38,788 nt of DNA, taken from assembly GCA_029251265.1 (NCBI GenBank), contig JAQXDR010000180.1, positions 1-38,788 on the forward strand. The letters run 5' to 3'. Both the position numbers and the translations under genes were made by a program. This document shows positions 34,919 through 38,788 of this stretch, one piece after another. Position 1 is the stretch's first letter. Each line of letters opens with the position of its first letter. This DNA is from Pseudoprimorskyibacter sp. (GTDB lineage: Bacteria; Pseudomonadota; Alphaproteobacteria; Rhodobacterales; Rhodobacteraceae). The notes beneath the pieces are model-generated. The model had not been told where the DNA came from and did no database searches. It saw only the letters and a list, made by a program, of their open reading frames with translations.

Positions 34919-35926
34919 CTAGCCCATCGTCTTGGAAAAAAGACCATTAAGCGCTGTGCGCCCAATAGCCCTGCCGGAGGGTTTGCGCGCTTGGGAAAAG
35001 TCCAAAGGTCTGCATACATTCATCGCAGCGACGCCCACGCGGACTGTCAAAGCACCATTGACCAGCCCTTCCCCGAATCGACGTGAAATTTTTCCCATTA
35101 TGGAACTGCCAACGAGAGGCTCCAGAAAGTCATCCCCTACGGACAAAGCCCCGGTCGCGACCAAATGTGCCAATACGGCGCGTGTCAAACGCCATGATCC
35201 CAAAGTCCCCGAACGACCGCCATAAATTTCACCAATTCTGCGGACCATGCGCAGGTTGGTCACCAGTGCCGCGACAACGTCTGCAAGTGCCAGTGGCACA
35301 AGGGCCGTTACAGTCGCAACTTGGCGCCCTGCGGCGGCCACCTCGGCTGCGGCGGCTTTGTCCAGTGGTGCCAACAGCTCTGCTTCGGTCAGCTCGAACA
35401 GTGCAGCTGCGTCGAATACCTCGTCTTTGCGTTCTTTCAGGCGGTCGCGCCCCCAAGTCATATCTGAGCGACCAGAGTAGAGGCGCACCATGTCATCGAC
35501 AACTTTTCGCGCGTCTGCGAGGCTGGCATCTGCCATGGCTGTTCGGGCGTCTCTTTGTAGTCGGTCTATCCGGGCCAAGCGTGCAAAGACGGCCGCTTCC
35601 TTCACAGCAATGATCAATGCGACTGCCACAAATCCCCCAGTCAGCGTCGCCAAAATATAACCTGCAACGGGCTGTGCTGCGATAATAGCCCAAAGCGTAT
35701 TCCATGCGGCGACCGAAACCCAAGCCCCGATACTGGCAACAGCAAGCGTCCAAAACCAACGCGCCATTCTGGATCCACCATGGCCCGAAAGAGCTGCCAC
35801 AGTAGACATTGCCTGACCCGTTGGGGACGGATGTCCAAGGTCAGGAACAGGAGATGCGTCTTCTACCCTGGGCACTGGTGCGGCGTCATCAAGTTCAATT
35901 AATACAGGACCAGTCGGCTGGGTCAT
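34919..35926 (-). CDS. YcjF/DUF697 family (TIGR01620) membrane protein
   Basis: From ATG 35926 (335 residues) the start codon overlaps the GNAT stop as ATGA and has an excellent AAGGAGG. The frame itself opens at 35950. After a disordered acidic Pro-rich N-terminus there are two transmembrane helices (about 60-85 and 90-115). A charged helix with RLARIDRLQRDARTAM follows, then a C-terminal hydrophobic DUF697 region (VTALVPLALADVVAALVTNL). The protein pairs with the YcjX-type GTPase two genes upstream. In E. coli ycjX and ycjF belong to the phage-shock regulon. The exact role is unknown. Confidence 0.88.
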   Translation of the reverse strand: MTQPTGPVLIELDDAAPVPRVEDASPVPDLGHPSPTGQAMSTVAALSGHGGSRMARWFWTLAVASIGAWVSVAAWNTLWAIIAAQPVAGYILATLTGGFVAVALIIAVKEAAVFARLARIDRLQRDARTAMADASLADARKVVDDMVRLYSGRSDMTWGRDRLKERKDEVFDAAALFELTEAELLAPLDKAAAAEVAAAGRQVATVTALVPLALADVVAALVTNLRMVRRIGEIYGGRSGTLGSWRLTRAVLAHLVATGALSVGDDFLEPLVGSSIMGKISRRFGEGLVNGALTVRVGVAAMNVCRPLDFSQARKPSGRAIGRTALNGLFSKTMG

Positions 35927-36372
35927 GTTGCCTCCTTCTTTGTCCAACAATATTCGATGTCGGGTAGGCCTTCATCGTTGCCCGCCCCATCCGTGCGCCG
36001 TACCTCGTGAAAACCTTCGCGCAGATAAAATTTTTGCGCTTTTGCGTTTTTCTGAAAGGTCCATAAATTAAGGGTCGCGCTTTGCGTTTTGGCCGCGTTC
36101 AGCAGATGCCGCCCAATCGTTTGTCCGCGCCAGTCCCGATGCACGTACAGCGCATGAATTGTCGCGCTTTCCCGGCTTAAAAAACCTATGACGCGCGCTT
36201 CTTTTTCAGCAACTGTGCACCAGTGACGTTCAATCATTGTACCTGCAAAGCCAAGGTCTTGTGCGCGGGTGTGCACCCGAGGCATCCAGATTGTTGAATC
36301 TATAAATTCCGACAGGATAGTGCCGATCGATCCGGCGTCTGTTGGACGTGCAGCGCGCAGACGGAGCGTCAA
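35923..36372 (-). CDS. GNAT family N-acetyltransferase
   Basis: A long frame opens far upstream inside ycjX, but the real protein begins at TTG 36372, which overlaps the ycjX stop (TTGA). The product is 149 residues and starts TLRLRAARPTDAGSIG. It has the GNAT fold. Strand 4 and motif A (ATIHALYVHRDWRGQTIGRHLL) carry the R/Q-x-x-G-x-G/A acetyl-CoA site, and the C-terminal part AQKFYLREGFHEVRRTDGAGN has the typical Tyr. The substrate is unknown. Its stop overlaps the ycjF-like start as ATGA, so the three genes ycjX, GNAT and ycjF form a coupled operon. Confidence 0.88.
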   Translation of the reverse strand: MTLRLRAARPTDAGSIGTILSEFIDSTIWMPRVHTRAQDLGFAGTMIERHWCTVAEKEARVIGFLSRESATIHALYVHRDWRGQTIGRHLLNAAKTQSATLNLWTFQKNAKAQKFYLREGFHEVRRTDGAGNDEGLPDIEYCWTKKEAT

Positions 36373-37799
36373 AGTCGATCCCCTATCAGAAATTGTACCG
36401 CTTGATCCAAGCGGATATGCGGTGGTCCCTCGCCAGGACGGCGCGTCAGCCGTGCAGGCGCAAAACGCATAATCTGATAGTCTCTGTCCAGCCACCGTTG
36501 CGCCCCGGCACGCGCTGGTCCAAGGATATGCTGTGGATCTGTTGGAAGTTTGCCTGGGAAAAAAGCGGCCTGTTTTCTGGTATCCAGAAGCGTGCCACGA
36601 ACGCAGTTTAGGACTTGGCCCTCGTGAGGCAGGGTTTCTTCGACTGTGGCCCGCAACGATGCTATTGCCATGGCTTTCGTCTCGGCGCCACTGAATGCAG
36701 CGCGATCGCTGGCCTCGCGGACCAAAGTTTCCATTATATTGGTCAAAGAAGCGTGTTGGGTGTGGTGCAGGTGATCTGCTTTGGTTGCTGCAAACAGAAT
36801 TCGTTCGACACGTTTGCCTAAAAACATTGACGTCAACCATGCATTTCGCCCCGGACGAAATGAACCCAGTATATCTGCCAAAGTTCTGCGTAGATCTTCG
36901 ACGGCGGCTGGGCCGGCGTGGATGGCGCCTAACGCATCGACAAGTACAATCTGTCGATCCAGACGGGCGAAGTGTTCCTTGAAAAAAGGCCCTACGACCT
37001 TGGTCTTGTATGCTTCAAACCGACGTTCCAGTTCGCGCCAAAGGGACCGCCGTGGTGCAGAAGCCTGCGCTGGCAAAGGAGCAAACGTTAAAACAGGACT
37101 GCCCTCTAAATCACCCGGTAATAAAAATCGTCCCGGAGCACAGTCTGAATACCCGGCGGCACGCGCATCATGAAGATGACGGCTGTAGGCTTTTGCCAAA
37201 CTGCGTGCGCGAGTTTCATCTAGAGGTGCTAGGGCATCTTCGGATATCGCCAGATTAAGATAATCTTCGGCCCCTGGTCGGCCTTTGATACGTTCCAACA
37301 TCCGGGTAGACCAATCTGCATAACTTTGATCCATCAGACCGAGGTCAAGCAACCATTCGCCGGGGTAGTCGATTATGTCTATATGCACCGTGCGCGGTCC
37401 TTGCAGCCCACCAAGCAGCCCGGTTGGACGAACGCGTAAAGACAAACGTAATTCAGAAATTGAGCGTGTACTGTCGGGCCAGCTTGGTTCGGAAGCGGTC
37501 AATGAATGGAGGTGACTCTCAAATTCGAATCGAGGGACCGTTACGTCCGGTTGTGGCCGCAGAAATGCAGCGGCGATGCGGTTATCAGTTTCGGCCTGAA
37601 GTCCCGGCATGCGCCCTCTGTCCATCAGATTGGCAATCAGCGAAGTGATAAATACTGTCTTGCCCGCCCGCGCCAGCCCGGTGACCCCAACCCGAATAAC
37701 GGGTTCAAAAAATGCTTCGCTTACACCGTCTGTAAGAGTTTCAACGCCGCGGGTCATGCTGTCGGACAGCAAACGAAATACCAAAGGTTCAGCTTTCAT
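36369..37799 (-). CDS. YcjX-like (DUF463) P-loop GTPase
   Basis: The 476-residue protein carries a Walker A motif in GLARAGKTVFITSLI (about 41-55) and other YcjX landmarks: VHIDIIDYPGEWLLDLGLM, then GRFLLPGDLEGSPVLTFAPL, then VDALGAIHAGP and FAATKADHLH as a base-specificity motif. DUF463 proteins are GTPase-like and usually occur with DUF697 proteins, as here. Membrane stress is the suspected context, drawn from the E. coli psp regulon membership. A perfect inverted repeat lies 8-29 bases before the ATG, and no strong ribosome binding site is visible. It is the first gene of the ycjX-GNAT-ycjF operon. Confidence 0.9.
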   Translation of the reverse strand: MKAEPLVFRLLSDSMTRGVETLTDGVSEAFFEPVIRVGVTGLARAGKTVFITSLIANLMDRGRMPGLQAETDNRIAAAFLRPQPDVTVPRFEFESHLHSLTASEPSWPDSTRSISELRLSLRVRPTGLLGGLQGPRTVHIDIIDYPGEWLLDLGLMDQSYADWSTRMLERIKGRPGAEDYLNLAISEDALAPLDETRARSLAKAYSRHLHDARAAGYSDCAPGRFLLPGDLEGSPVLTFAPLPAQASAPRRSLWRELERRFEAYKTKVVGPFFKEHFARLDRQIVLVDALGAIHAGPAAVEDLRRTLADILGSFRPGRNAWLTSMFLGKRVERILFAATKADHLHHTQHASLTNIMETLVREASDRAAFSGAETKAMAIASLRATVEETLPHEGQVLNCVRGTLLDTRKQAAFFPGKLPTDPQHILGPARAGAQRWLDRDYQIMRFAPARLTRRPGEGPPHIRLDQAVQFLIGDRL

Positions 37800-37806
37800 T
37801 AGGTGC

Positions 37807-37828
37807 TATTACGTTCACAAACGTAATA
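37807..37828. promoter_or_regulatory. Perfect 22-base inverted repeat just upstream of ycjX
   Basis: TATTACGTT and AACGTAATA flank a CACA spacer, 8 to 29 bases before the ycjX start. It could be an operator for a dimeric regulator. Alternatively it could be an RNA hairpin that controls translation, given that no ribosome binding site is visible between it and the ATG. Confidence 0.45.
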
Positions 37829-37928
37829 TGCCCAACACCAATCTGCCAGTGGTCACATTGAAATCGTCAAAAAGTCCGCTGTCCACTGCAGCAGGGCTTT
37901 ATCAAAACCGATGGTTCAAAGCGCCGGT

Positions 37929-38624
37929 CTAGGCGATTTCCTTAAATAAACTTTGTAACCGGTTCGTAAAATCACTCGGATTTAAATCCATTGCTTCGAT
38001 TACAGTTTGGGTTCGGTTTTTGGTCCCTAAATGCTCGTAGACGCCGCGCAGGCTTTGCTTAATCTTTTCTTCCGTCGTGCTCATTGCAAAGGCGATTTCC
38101 TTGTTCGATTTGCCATGCGCCAAATGGGAAATCAGCTGCGCCTCATCCGGCGAAAAACTGCGTACCTTTTCGGAGACCCTGACAGGATCCGAAAACATCA
38201 TTTCTTTTGGAAAGCTGGTTCCACCGTCCATTACAATCTCAAAGACGTGTTTTATCCGAGTTGTGCTGGTGCTGCGCAAGATACATGCCGACACCCCCAA
38301 ACCAGCGGCTTCTTGGACTTTGTCAGGGTTGGACCCAGAACACAGAATGACAACCGGTGTGCCTTTCGTAAATGCCCTCAAACTGGTAATATCTACAACG
38401 GAATTTCCAGCAGTGGATGCGCTTGCTGACTGCGTCAGTTGCGTAAAAACGATGTCGAAGCTTTGACCGTCCTGCATCAAGTTCTCAACATCATCGATCG
38501 ATTTCGCACATGTGACATTATATCCAAATGATTTAATAAGGTCCCCAATAAGGGTTAGAGACATATTATCAAAGAATATCGCAAGAACTGATTTTTCACC
38601 ATAATTTTCAATATTTCGGTCCAT
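37929..38624 (-). CDS. LuxR-type transcriptional regulator with a degenerate receiver domain
   Basis: The 231-residue protein has a NarL/FixJ-like layout. A receiver-like domain (about 10-135) is joined to a C-terminal LuxR helix-turn-helix (about 165-222), with FSPDEAQLISHLAHGKSNKEIAFAM and GTKNRTQTVIEAM. The receiver is degenerate: the expected phospho-accepting Asp is replaced by Gln62 in DIVFTQL, only one acidic residue remains (FFDN), and the conserved Lys position reads LRST. Control by phosphorylation is therefore unlikely, and a ligand or protein partner is more plausible. No sensor kinase is adjacent. ATG 38624 follows a GAGGA at about ten bases. Confidence 0.85.
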   Translation of the reverse strand: MDRNIENYGEKSVLAIFFDNMSLTLIGDLIKSFGYNVTCAKSIDDVENLMQDGQSFDIVFTQLTQSASASTAGNSVVDITSLRAFTKGTPVVILCSGSNPDKVQEAAGLGVSACILRSTSTTRIKHVFEIVMDGGTSFPKEMMFSDPVRVSEKVRSFSPDEAQLISHLAHGKSNKEIAFAMSTTEEKIKQSLRGVYEHLGTKNRTQTVIEAMDLNPSDFTNRLQSLFKEIA

Positions 38625-38675
38625 TCTAATAAAGTCCTCGCACTAGATTAATAAGACAACAACGTAAGAAAATTT

Positions 38676-38715
38676 TAGCATAAATAATGCTATATCGCAC
38701 CATAAAAAAATATGG
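38676..38715. promoter_or_regulatory. Two short inverted repeats in the luxR-type promoter region
   Basis: TAGCAT/ATGCTA around AAATA (38676-38692) and CCATA/TATGG around six A (38700-38715) lie 52-91 bases upstream of the regulator's start in very AT-rich DNA. They could be operator sites, possibly for autoregulation. The assignment is speculative. Confidence 0.3.
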
Positions 38716-38739
38716 CTTTATGTTTTCTAGGAATTATTT

Positions 38740-38780
38740 AAAAAAAGAGTCGCGATCAACTTGTGGTAGTTGACCGCGAC
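38740..38780 (-). terminator. Rho-independent terminator of a gene beyond the right edge
   Basis: GTCGCGATCAAC (38749-38760) pairs with GTTGACCGCGAC (38769-38780), 12 bases each with one A-C mismatch, around an 8-base loop. Read on the minus strand, the stem is followed by TCTTTTTTTAAA. This is a classical terminator for a minus-strand gene that lies to the right of the window. Confidence 0.85.
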
Positions 38781-38788
38781 AGTATCAC

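Noticed and set aside
36373-36840. N-terminal extension of the GNAT reading frame into ycjX
   Set aside because: The extra 156 codons overlap ycjX in another frame and resemble nothing. The conserved GNAT start coincides with the TTG overlapping the ycjX stop.
1-38788. CRISPR array, insertion sequence, integrase or prophage
   Set aside because: No regularly spaced repeats, transposase or integrase motifs, or target-site duplications were seen anywhere in the window.

Overview
The window looks like chromosomal DNA from a marine alphaproteobacterium of the Rhodobacterales (Roseobacter group), of moderate GC content. This is inferred from gene content: aerobic HemF, a COQ9-family gene divergent from rpsU, ClpS next to an RsmC-type methyltransferase, the YcjX/YcjF pair, and a membrane-anchored cytochrome c. 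No database search was possible. Most genes are ordinary core genes. Three stretches stand out: a decayed left edge, an envelope-associated XpaC/TelA/SPFH cluster, and a lone large unrecognised protein after a 0.7 kb gap.

Layout. Bases 1-1640 are AT-richer and gene-poor, with a broken gene (613-1397) of immunity-protein-like appearance. An Lrp/AsnC regulator, a GMC flavin oxidoreductase and hemF follow on the plus strand (1644-4686). Next come three RNA-modification enzymes: rluE and tadA on the minus strand, overlapping by ATGA, and divergent rluB. From 6638 to 13152 a plus-strand run encodes two coupled unknown membrane proteins, a 29-residue membrane peptide, an XpaC-family membrane protein, a TelA-family protein, a DUF2927 lipoprotein, an SPFH protein with a GYF-like domain and poly-proline tracts, and a membrane protein with two zinc ribbons. 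The five large genes after 7796 are nearly contiguous, so one assembly at the inner membrane is a reasonable hypothesis.

After a gap of about 730 bases lies a 529-residue acidic protein with beta-rich repeats (13887-15476). The minus strand then carries dtd and a PfkB-type sugar kinase (ATGA overlap), a quinone oxidoreductase, and a COQ9-family gene divergent from rpsU. Next is clpS, an rsmC-like methyltransferase and an SDR-like protein that lacks the catalytic lysine. A HAD hydrolase and a D,D-carboxypeptidase with a SPOR domain lie on the plus strand.

The right part holds a tightly packed yejABEF peptide importer, a membrane-anchored cytochrome c divergent from pheA (prephenate dehydratase), ileS, and a coupled ycjX-GNAT-ycjF operon. 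At the end is a LuxR-type regulator whose receiver domain has lost its phospho-acceptor. A strong terminator at the right edge marks the 3' end of a minus-strand gene beyond the window.

The most interesting material is the 6638-13152 cluster. Its families are individually known or partly known, but the combination, the self-complementary GYF/poly-proline layout and the small membrane components suggest a membrane-stress or envelope-defence machine that deserves testing. The YcjX/YcjF module, whose E. coli relatives belong to the phage-shock regulon, adds a second envelope-stress locus about 22 kb away.
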